Origin: an uncultured Christensenella sp.
GTDB lineage: Bacteria > Bacillota > Clostridia > Christensenellales > Borkfalkiaceae
NCBI GenBank assembly: GCA_905212395.1
Contig: CAJMEI010000001.1
Span: forward strand, 1-26,462
Reading direction: 5' to 3'
DNA length: 26,462 nt
Under the pieces are notes generated by a model. That model made no database searches. It saw only the letters and a list, made by a program, of their open reading frames with translations, and was not told where the DNA came from. The number at the start of each line of letters is the position of its first letter. Within the stretch, counting starts at the first letter, position 1. The translations under genes were made by a program, and so were the position numbers. Positions 16,754 to 22,993 of the stretch are shown here, piece after piece.

Positions 16754-16803
16754 TTATTTTTTAAATTTAATATCAAAATTTTTAACAAACGAATTAGCCA
16801 TAC

Positions 16804-16830
16804 AAAAAAACCCGACTTTTTAAGTCGGGT
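16804..16830 (-). terminator. Intrinsic terminator of mgtE
   Basis: Nine-bp stem ACCCGACTT/AAGTCGGGT (16810-16818 with 16822-16830), 3-nt loop, followed on the minus strand by seven Us. It lies 7 nt past the mgtE stop. Confidence 0.92.
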
Positions 16831-16836
16831 AAATTT

Positions 16837-18234
16837 TTAGTAATGAAACATTTTTATTAAAATTAAACTCGCCATTCCGTAGTACGTTATTACGGAAACT
16901 AAATCTACTACGGTGGTAATCATCGGCCCGCTTGCAACGGCAGGATCTTTTTTGAGCTTTTTAATTATCATAGGTATTAAACAACCCATAATGCTTGCAA
17001 CCGTCATAGACACTAAACACGCTATGGATATACAACCCGATACGACGAACGAATGATGATAAGTAAATCCGTTGCGGAATTTTACTAATAAGCCCATAAA
17101 TATAAAGCAGATTATACCCATTATAAGTCCGTTGAAAAATCCTACTCGCATTTCTTTAAACAGGAATTTAAACTTTTCTTTCGTGGACAAATCTTCTCTA
17201 TCTAAAACCCTTAGCGTTATAGCTAACGTTTGCGTTCCGCCGTTTCCCGACATATCCAAAATTAAAGACTGGAAGCAAACGATATACGCAAGTTCTTTTA
17301 TAGTTCCTTCAAAAAGTCCCGTTACGGAGGAAACGAGCATTCCTAAACACATTAGAATAAATATCCAAGGCGTTCTTTTTCTTAAACTTTTAATAAGCGG
17401 TTCGTTTAAATCTTCTACGTCCGTTACCGCCGCGAATTTAACGTAATCTTCGTCCGCTTGTTCGTGTACGACTTCCAAAATATCCGAACTCGTTATAACG
17501 CCTATCAACTTATTTTGACAGTCTAGTACGGGGATTGAATCTTCGTCGTAATCTTTAATTTCGTTTATACAGTTTTCTATTTCTTCGTCGCCGTAAACGT
17601 AAGGATAACTCTTTATTATTATATCTTCAAGTTCGGTAGTCGCCCTTGCGATTATTAGTTCGCGCAGTTCTATCGCGCCCGCGTATTTCCCTTCGTCGTC
17701 TACTACGTATATGGTGGAAACGTTGTCGTTGTCGGCGGCTTGCTCTATTAAAGATTTCATCGCTTCTTTTACGCTGGATTTTTCTTTAATACATATATAG
17801 TTAGTGGTCATTTTACTACCGATTTGTTCTTCGGTAAAAGATTGAACCATTACTATATCTTTTTTTGCTTCGTCGTCTAGCAGAGCGATTAGTTTTTCCT
17901 TTTTATCGTCTTCTAACTCGTCTAATACGTCTATTGCGTCGTCAACGTCCATTTCTTCTATAATGTCGGCTGCCTTTTCGTTAGAAAGTTCGCCTATATA
18001 GTCTTCTACGTCGTCTAAGTACGCAAATATTTCCGAAACTTTTTCGTTTCCTAAAATTCTATAAAGTTTTTGCCTTTCTTCTTTGGAAAGAAATTCTAAG
18101 GCGGAAGCAATATCGTTTTCGTGGTATTGTTCCAGTTTTTCTCTTATTTCGTCAGCGGGTAAATTACTCCTGATTATCTCGGATATTTCCGAAGAATAGT
18201 CTTTGCTGACGGAAGAAATTTTTTCTTCTTCCAT
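16837..18234 (-). CDS. mgtE: Magnesium transporter/channel MgtE
   Basis: A 465-aa Mg2+ channel of the inner membrane, acting as a homodimer. The N-terminal superhelical domain (about 20-125) contains the acidic run DVDDAIDVLDELEDDKKEKL. Two CBS domains follow (about 135-260), acting in this family as an Mg2+ sensor that closes the pore when Mg2+ is plentiful. Five transmembrane helices occupy about 285-462. The pore motif SGNGGTQTLAITLR lies near 330 (most family members read GNAG; here GNGG), and the C-terminal ASGPMITTVVDLVSVITYYG near 435 includes the conserved pore Asp. ATG at 18234 follows AAAGGAGG. Transcription starts about 255 nt upstream, leaving a long leader with a short ORF and hairpins. 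No M-box riboswitch is seen in it. Confidence 0.95.
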   Translation of the reverse strand: MEEEKISSVSKDYSSEISEIIRSNLPADEIREKLEQYHENDIASALEFLSKEERQKLYRILGNEKVSEIFAYLDDVEDYIGELSNEKAADIIEEMDVDDAIDVLDELEDDKKEKLIALLDDEAKKDIVMVQSFTEEQIGSKMTTNYICIKEKSSVKEAMKSLIEQAADNDNVSTIYVVDDEGKYAGAIELRELIIARATTELEDIIIKSYPYVYGDEEIENCINEIKDYDEDSIPVLDCQNKLIGVITSSDILEVVHEQADEDYVKFAAVTDVEDLNEPLIKSLRKRTPWIFILMCLGMLVSSVTGLFEGTIKELAYIVCFQSLILDMSGNGGTQTLAITLRVLDREDLSTKEKFKFLFKEMRVGFFNGLIMGIICFIFMGLLVKFRNGFTYHHSFVVSGCISIACLVSMTVASIMGCLIPMIIKKLKKDPAVASGPMITTVVDLVSVITYYGMASLILIKMFHY

Positions 18235-18490
18235 ACTAACCTCCTTTCGTTACAAACAAAAATTTAGCATTTTAGCAATAATTTTTGTTTATTTAGCGGT
18301 AAAACACCAAACGAAAGTAAGGTTTTTCACCGCGTTTAGTTGATACTTCGCCCGGGGCGAGCGTCTGCGGATTCCATTTTTTATCTCCTTAAAATTTTAT
18401 GGTATTACAAGTTTTAAAGTTTTGAATTTGTAAAACTTATAATAACCGCGTTGTATTAGTTTACCTTTTACGATAATATAATACACGCTT
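18235..18490 (-). promoter_or_regulatory. Long structured 5' leader of mgtE
   Basis: Minus-strand RNA, in order: hairpin A (18447-18401; a stem of about 16 bp with one bulge and one mismatch, TAAAACTT core), a ribosome site and 13-codon ORF (18377-18336), hairpin B (18333-18296; 13 positions, GCGGT/ACCGC base, 12-nt loop), hairpin C (18290-18280 with 18264-18254; 11 bp), then the mgtE ribosome site. Eight bases in the loop of hairpin B (CUUUCGUU, 18317-18310) are perfectly complementary to AACGAAAG (18251-18244), which overlaps the mgtE AAAGGAGG. Hairpin B and the loop-to-ribosome-site pairing suggest control at translation. No M-box consensus was found. Confidence 0.6.
18336..18377 (-). CDS. 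Putative leader peptide of mgtE (13 aa)
   Basis: The ORF reads MESADARPGRSIN and starts at ATG 18377 behind a very good ribosome site, AAGGAGA with 6 nt spacing. It is about 57% GC in an otherwise AT-rich leader and uses CGC, CCC, GGG and CGA codons. The E2, D5 and P8 pattern recalls MgtL of enterobacteria, a leader whose acidic and proline codons make ribosomes fall off when Mg2+ is low; the resemblance is in kind, not homology. Its DNA contains TCGCCC-G-GGGCGA. It ends 2 nt before hairpin B, so ribosomes on it would influence that structure. Expression is not demonstrated. Confidence 0.6.
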   Translation of the reverse strand: MESADARPGRSIN

Positions 18491-18496
18491 ATTAAC

Positions 18497-18525
18497 AGTA
18501 TAGCATATTTATTTTTTTTTGACAA
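18497..18525 (-). promoter_or_regulatory. mgtE promoter
   Basis: Minus strand TTGTCA (18525-18520), 17-nt spacer, TATACT (18502-18497), with transcription starting near 18490, about 255 nt upstream of the mgtE ATG. No good promoter was seen closer to the gene. Confidence 0.75.
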
Positions 18526-18551
18526 CGCCATTTTAACGCCAAAAAAAATTT

Positions 18552-18637
18552 TTTTATAAAAAAAGCAAGCCTTTAAAACTTCATTCCAAAAGTTTTTCTT
18601 TTTAGTCAAACTTTTAGTTTTTCGTCATCTTGCTTGC
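18552..18637 (-). terminator. Multi-stem terminator of the ecf-truA operon
   Basis: GCAAGC (minus strand 18637-18632) pairs with GCTTGC (18570-18565), closing a roughly 60-nt arm that contains a second AAAAGTTT/AAACTTTT stem. On the minus strand it is followed by TTTTTTTATAAAAAAATTTTTTTT. It starts about 20 nt past the lipoprotein stop at 18660. The long closing distance makes this less certain than the other terminators. Confidence 0.5.
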
Positions 18638-18659
18638 CTTTTAAATTTTTAGGTAACTA

Positions 18660-19427
18660 CTAAATTTTTCTGTATTCGATACTTCCTAAATTATAATCTC
18701 TTACCAAATTTTCACTGTCGGTTTTATCGACGATTTCTATTCGCGTAACGTAATTGTCGGAATTTAAAACGTATTTTTCTCTATAAATACGGTTATTTTT
18801 TATATACTCTACGTCAATCGTAATAAAATTGCCCGAAGTGTTATACACTATCGTTTTTTTACTAAACGCTTTTTCATTGTTATAAAAAAATTCGTTGAAA
18901 TAAGTTTTGTCGTAATTTACTCTTATTTCTTTTCCATTTATCGTGATTTTACCGTCAGTAATAATAAAGCCTTCTTCGGGAACTATAAAAGTTTCGCCGT
19001 TATTTACTTTTCCCTTTATCGAAGTTACTTTATAGTTGGGTTGAGCTGTCGTAGCGTTTTGCTCTACTTTCGCAAGCAGTTCATCAACTGTCATATACGG
19101 ATTTTCCTGCTCTAATTTTGCATACAAAATTAAATTTTTAGTAATAGGCGTATTGTCAACGTCGAATTTTTGCGTGAACTCTTGGTCTAAATACCAACCT
19201 TCTACCGTAATCATACCTAACTGAGAGTCGTAATGACTATAAGTCGGAGGAGTAGTTTTTTGACCTTTTTCAACTTCTTTTTCCAAAACTTTCTCGTTAT
19301 TAATATAAAACTGTACCAAGTATTTTTCACCTGATTCAGAAGCTTTTTCTTTACTTTTACAACCTACAATATTTACTGCTGTAAAAAGTAAAAATAAGCT
19401 TAATAAAAGCAATAATGTTCTTTTCAT
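18660..19427 (-). CDS. Small lipoprotein with one InlB/Flg_new-like repeat
   Basis: A 255-aa predicted lipoprotein. The first 22 residues are a signal peptide ending in lipobox IVGC (Cys23). Residues about 36-105 form one Listeria-Bacteroides-type repeat (VQFYINNEKVLEKEVEKGQK ... GWYLDQEFTQKF ... NLILYAKL), a small beta-grasp-like module common in surface proteins. The remainder is a beta-rich domain I do not recognise. It lies 25 nt downstream of truA with an AAGGAG site before ATG 19427, and no terminator between, so it is the last gene of the ecf-truA operon. No functional link to vitamin uptake or tRNA modification is obvious. Confidence 0.82.
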   Translation of the reverse strand: MKRTLLLLLSLFLLFTAVNIVGCKSKEKASESGEKYLVQFYINNEKVLEKEVEKGQKTTPPTYSHYDSQLGMITVEGWYLDQEFTQKFDVDNTPITKNLILYAKLEQENPYMTVDELLAKVEQNATTAQPNYKVTSIKGKVNNGETFIVPEEGFIITDGKITINGKEIRVNYDKTYFNEFFYNNEKAFSKKTIVYNTSGNFITIDVEYIKNNRIYREKYVLNSDNYVTRIEIVDKTDSENLVRDYNLGSIEYRKI

Positions 19428-19452
19428 ATATTTTACTCCTTATATAAAATTT

Positions 19453-20187
19453 TCAATCTTTATACTCAACGCTTTTTAACGTCAATCCTTTTGCATTTAA
19501 GGTTTTGCCCAATAAATTTCTGTCCCCCGTTTCGTAAGATAACAAAACGTTTTCCTTGGGCAACTTCCCCATTCCTACCTGCAAAAGCGTTCCCGCCATA
19601 ATTCTTACCATATTGTATAAAAAACCGTCGCCCGTTACGGTAAAGATTAGGTCGCTTTCAAATTGCTTTAAACTACTATCGAAAATAGTTCTTTCGGTGC
19701 TTTTAACCGTCCTTCCACTGGAAGAAAACGCTTTAAAATCGTGATAGCCTTTAAAGAGTTTAACGCATTCTTGCATTTTTTCTATATCTACGTCGAATAT
19801 CTTTAAAGCGTATCTTTCCTTAACGGGAATCTCCGTTTCCGACAAATAAAACCTATATTCGTACGTCTTTTTTTTGCAAGAAAATCTTGCGTTAAAATCG
19901 TCTTTTGCTTTTTCGGTAGACAATACTTTGATATCTTCGGGCAAATAAGCGTTTATCGCCTTATAGAGCCGTTTAGCTTCTATTTTCTCGTCTATTTCAA
20001 AAGAGAATACCTGACCTAAAGCGTGTACGCCCGTATCCGTTCTTCCGCTACCCGTTATTCTAATATTTTTACCCGTCAAACTAAACAACGCCTTTTCTAT
20101 TTCGCCTTGAACGGTACGTTTTTCGCCTTGAACTTGCCAACCGTAAAAAAGCGTTCCGTCGTAAGATACCACTGCTTTTACTATCAT
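19453..20187 (-). CDS. truA: tRNA pseudouridine(38-40) synthase TruA
   Basis: A 244-aa enzyme that isomerises uridines 38-40 in the anticodon arm of tRNAs. The catalytic motif GRTDTGVHA at 48-56 contains the nucleophile Asp51; the N terminus VSYDGTLFYGWQVQ and the C-terminal GDGFLYNMVRIMAGTLLQVG are the other TruA signatures. Length is normal. Its ATG overlaps the ecfT stop by 4 nt (ATGA), the classic Firmicutes ecfA1-ecfA2-ecfT-truA order. Confidence 0.97.
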   Translation of the reverse strand: MIVKAVVSYDGTLFYGWQVQGEKRTVQGEIEKALFSLTGKNIRITGSGRTDTGVHALGQVFSFEIDEKIEAKRLYKAINAYLPEDIKVLSTEKAKDDFNARFSCKKKTYEYRFYLSETEIPVKERYALKIFDVDIEKMQECVKLFKGYHDFKAFSSSGRTVKSTERTIFDSSLKQFESDLIFTVTGDGFLYNMVRIMAGTLLQVGMGKLPKENVLLSYETGDRNLLGKTLNAKGLTLKSVEYKD

Positions 20188-21002
20188 ATTACCCTACCGA
20201 GTTTAACGTTTATTATAATGCAACAAGTAAATACTATCGCAACCGCAACACAAGCAAAAACGTCTTTTAATCTTATTACGCTTTTTTTGTATTTAGTTCT
20301 TTTTTTGCTTCCGTTATAGCACCTTGCGTCCATTGCGTCGCCTAGTTGGTCGGCAATGTTAAAAGACGCTATTAATAGCGGAATTATTACGGGTACTAAA
20401 GCTTTTATTTTTTGAATAAAGTTGCCCGACTCTATTTGCGAACCCCTTGCCTTTTGCGCGTTTACTATCTGCTCCGTTTTTTCCGTAAGAGTGGGAATAA
20501 ACCTTAACGCGATACTCATAATAAGCGCCAACGTATGAATGGGAATTTTTATCCAAGTAAGCGGTTTTAACAAAATTTCTATTGCGTCGGTTAACTCTAT
20601 GGGAGTGCTTGTAAGCGTTAAAAGCGCGCTGGATATTGCCAAAAACACTAACCTTAACGCCATAAACGACGAAAATATTAAATTATGTTCGGTAATTTTT
20701 AACTTCCAAATTTTAAGCAAAACTTTTCCCGACTTATCCGAAAACAACAAGTTTAATATTACGGTAAAAATTATTAAAAACAAAATAGATTTTAAGCTTT
20801 TAATTACGCTTAAAAACGGAACGCCCGACAGTATTATAACTAAAAGCAAAAACACGCCTAACGCTAAAAATCCGTAAAAGTTTTTAATTAAAAATATCAA
20901 AACGACAAGCGCGATAAAAATTAAAAGCTTTATGCAGGCGTTCATTTTGTGAATAGGACTTTTTACGGGATAGTAACTTCCGAGCGATACGTCTTTTCTC
21001 AT
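20184..21002 (-). CDS. ecfT: Energy-coupling factor transporter transmembrane protein EcfT
   Basis: A 272-aa membrane component that couples the two ATPases to exchangeable substrate-binding S proteins for vitamins such as riboflavin, folate, biotin or cobalt. Several transmembrane helices occupy about 27-130 and 240-265, and the cytoplasmic coupling region carries the two signature triads, KARGSQ near 182 and MDARCY near 222 (AR-C is common for this group). The gene overlaps ecfA2 by 4 nt and truA by 4 nt. No S component is encoded in the window, so this is the shared group II module. The start ATG is at 21002. Confidence 0.95.
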   Translation of the reverse strand: MRKDVSLGSYYPVKSPIHKMNACIKLLIFIALVVLIFLIKNFYGFLALGVFLLLVIILSGVPFLSVIKSLKSILFLIIFTVILNLLFSDKSGKVLLKIWKLKITEHNLIFSSFMALRLVFLAISSALLTLTSTPIELTDAIEILLKPLTWIKIPIHTLALIMSIALRFIPTLTEKTEQIVNAQKARGSQIESGNFIQKIKALVPVIIPLLIASFNIADQLGDAMDARCYNGSKKRTKYKKSVIRLKDVFACVAVAIVFTCCIIINVKLGRVI

Positions 21003-21877
21003 TTTTTCACCGCCTTTGCCACGGCGTTTACAAATCCGTCTAAGCTAAAATCGTTATCTATTTCTACGCCTTTATTTTTAAGCGCTTGCGTAAGCGTTGC
21101 CGTTACGGGGCAAGAAAGTCTTAATTCTTTTAATTTTTCTCCTTGCGAAAATACTTGCTTAGGCGTTCCGTCAAGCTCTATTTTCCCGTTAGAAAATACT
21201 ACTACTCTGTCACAGTTGTCGCAAACTTCGTCCATATCGTGCGATACGATAATTACGGTTTTGCAAATATCGCCCTTTATTTTTTTTATTAAATCCATTA
21301 AAGCGGTTTTACCTACGGGGTCAAGACCTGCCAAAGGCTCGTCTAAAACCAAAATTTCGGGACGAGTGGCAATTATGCCCGCAATAGCAACTCTTCTTTT
21401 CTGTCCGCCCGAAAGTTCGAACGGGGACAAATCTTTAACTTCTTCGTAGTTCATTCCAAGCGTTTCAAGCGCCTGTTTTACCCTTTCCGCAACTTCTTGT
21501 TCGGACAATTCGGGATAGAATTTTTTTACCCCGAAAGCGCAGTCCGCATAAACGGTTTCGGCAAAGAGTTGATATTCGGGATACTGAAAAACCATTCCGA
21601 CTTTTTTTCTAAGTTCTATTAAAGACTTTTTTAACTTCTTTTTTTCTTTGCGAGTTTTAGGGGATAAATTAAATTCTCCAACCTGCAAAAAGCCTTCGTC
21701 AACTTCTATAAGTCGGTTTATATGTTGAATAAAGGTGGATTTTCCGCTACCCGTATGACCTATTATTCCTACCGTTTCGCCTTCCGAAATATTAAGGCTT
21801 ACGCCGTTTAAAGCAACGCTTGCGAACTTACTTTTTTTGTTAAAGGTAAAACTTAAGTCTTTGCAAACAATCTGCAT
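20999..21877 (-). CDS. ecfA2: Energy-coupling factor transporter ATP-binding protein EcfA2
   Basis: A 292-aa ABC ATPase. Walker A is GHTGSGKST (40-48), the Q-loop VFQYPEYQLF, signature LSGGQKRRVAIAG, Walker B ILVLDEPLAGLD and a switch His in IIVSHD. It pairs with EcfA1 as a heterodimer driving the EcfT module. Its ATG (21877) lies inside the end of ecfA1 (25-nt overlap) with a GGAGGGA site, so the two are translationally coupled. Confidence 0.96.
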   Translation of the reverse strand: MQIVCKDLSFTFNKKSKFASVALNGVSLNISEGETVGIIGHTGSGKSTFIQHINRLIEVDEGFLQVGEFNLSPKTRKEKKKLKKSLIELRKKVGMVFQYPEYQLFAETVYADCAFGVKKFYPELSEQEVAERVKQALETLGMNYEEVKDLSPFELSGGQKRRVAIAGIIATRPEILVLDEPLAGLDPVGKTALMDLIKKIKGDICKTVIIVSHDMDEVCDNCDRVVVFSNGKIELDGTPKQVFSQGEKLKELRLSCPVTATLTQALKNKGVEIDNDFSLDGFVNAVAKAVKK

Positions 21878-22683
21878 AAATTTCCCTCCAACTCTTCTTC
21901 GGTTAAAACTTCGCCCGCGTCTATTCCTTTTTCTTTTAACTTTTTAGCTATAATCGTAGCTCTAGGGAGCGTAAGTCCCGCTTTTTTTATAGCCTCTTCG
22001 TCGGCAAAAACTTCTCTCGGCGTTCCGCTCTTTATAATTTCTCCGTCGTTAAACACGAAAACTTTATCGCAATTTATGGTTTCTTCCATATAGTGAGTTA
22101 TTAAAATTACGGTTAAATTTTCTTCTTTACGGAGCTTTTCAACAATGTCCATTATCTCTTTTCTACCCTTGGGGTCGAGCATGGAAGTAGCTTCGTCCAA
22201 AATTAAAATTTTAGGCTTTATCGCCAAAACAGAAGCAATGGCAATCCTTTGTTTTTGTCCGCCCGAAAGCCTTGAAAACGTTTTATTCCGAAATTCTTCC
22301 ATTTCGGTTACTTTTAAGGCGAAATCTATTCTTTTAGCTATTTCTTTCCTTTCTACGCCTAAATTTTCGGGTCCGAAAGCTACGTCGTCTTCTACTATCG
22401 TGGCAACCGACTGATTATCGGGGTTTTGAAAAACCATTCCCGCCGTTTTGCGTATTTCAAAGACGTTTTTTTTGTCGGAAGCGACCATTCCGTAAACTAA
22501 AATTTCTCCGCTTAAAGCCGAAAGCAAACAATTTATGAGCTTTGCGGTCGTGCTTTTGCCCGAACCGTTACGCCCTATAAACGCAACTTCTTGCCCTTCT
22601 TCGATAGAAAAATTAAGATTTTTTAATATTTGTTTCCCGTTTTGATAACTAAAAGAAACGTTTTTAAATTCAACAGCCGTCAT
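21853..22683 (-). CDS. ecfA1: Energy-coupling factor transporter ATP-binding protein EcfA1
   Basis: A 276-aa ABC ATPase. Walker A is GRNGSGKST (37-45), the Q-loop VFQNPDNQSVATIVEDDVAFGPENLG (characteristic of EcfA1), signature LSGGQKQRIAIAS, Walker B ILILDEATSMLD and a switch His in ILITHYM. It is the first gene of the operon, with ATG at 22683 after AGGGGAA. In many Firmicutes this cluster follows rplQ; here it instead faces ftsH across a divergent promoter region. Confidence 0.96.
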   Translation of the reverse strand: MTAVEFKNVSFSYQNGKQILKNLNFSIEEGQEVAFIGRNGSGKSTTAKLINCLLSALSGEILVYGMVASDKKNVFEIRKTAGMVFQNPDNQSVATIVEDDVAFGPENLGVERKEIAKRIDFALKVTEMEEFRNKTFSRLSGGQKQRIAIASVLAIKPKILILDEATSMLDPKGRKEIMDIVEKLRKEENLTVILITHYMEETINCDKVFVFNDGEIIKSGTPREVFADEEAIKKAGLTLPRATIIAKKLKEKGIDAGEVLTEEELEGNLCRLFAKT

Positions 22684-22719
22684 TTCCCCTGTTTTTTCCG
22701 CCTAAATTTTGTTTTTAAC

Positions 22720-22747
22720 ATTATATCATAAAAATAACGTTTTGCAA
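22720..22747 (-). promoter_or_regulatory. ecfA1 operon promoter
   Basis: Minus strand TTGCAA (22747-22742), 16-nt spacer, TATAAT (22725-22720), with transcription starting near 22713. The perfect palindrome GTTTTGCAAAAC (22739-22750) covers the -35, a possible repressor site. Confidence 0.75.
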
Positions 22748-22811
22748 AACTTTTTAATCGGCTTTTCTACAAAATACTCGCTAAGTAGTTGTTATTTTTA
22801 GCAAAAAATAA

Positions 22812-22840
22812 TTGAAAAATTTTTATTATTGTGTTAAAAT
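22812..22840 (+). promoter_or_regulatory. ftsH promoter
   Basis: TTGAAA (22812-22817), 17-nt spacer, TAAAAT (22835-22840). The predicted leader is about 147 nt. In it, TATCGATTTTC (22894-22904) can pair with GAAAACCGATA (22965-22975, one mismatch), closing a stem just before the GGAGG, and AAGTTT-AA-AAACTT forms a small inner hairpin. No CIRCE-like element was seen. Confidence 0.6.
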
Positions 22841-22993
22841 ACCAACTGAATAAATAATTTAAAATTCTTAGTGATATACTATTATAAGAGTTTTATCGAT
22901 TTTCGCTTGAAAATAGCAATAACAATAAAGTTTGAATTAAGTTTAAAAACTTATAATCCTACTTGAAAACCGATAATTTTGGAGGATAGCAAT

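Noticed and set aside
18235..18490. M-box (Mg2+) riboswitch in the mgtE leader
   Set aside because: I looked for the conserved M-box core segments in the leader and found none; the leader is instead a short ORF plus hairpins.
18397..18609. A 70-codon minus-strand ORF between mgtE and the small lipoprotein gene
   Set aside because: It spans the mgtE promoter and hairpin A, has no good ribosome site and its composition follows the AT-rich spacer; it is most likely not a gene.
22840..22870. Possible third copy of the ECF promoter motif before ftsH (TACCAA followed by AT-rich sequence)
   Set aside because: The second block and spacing do not match; only six bases are shared.
22979..22993. FtsH start at the upstream TTG
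   Set aside because: That codon precedes and overlaps the GGAGG that serves the TTG at 22994.
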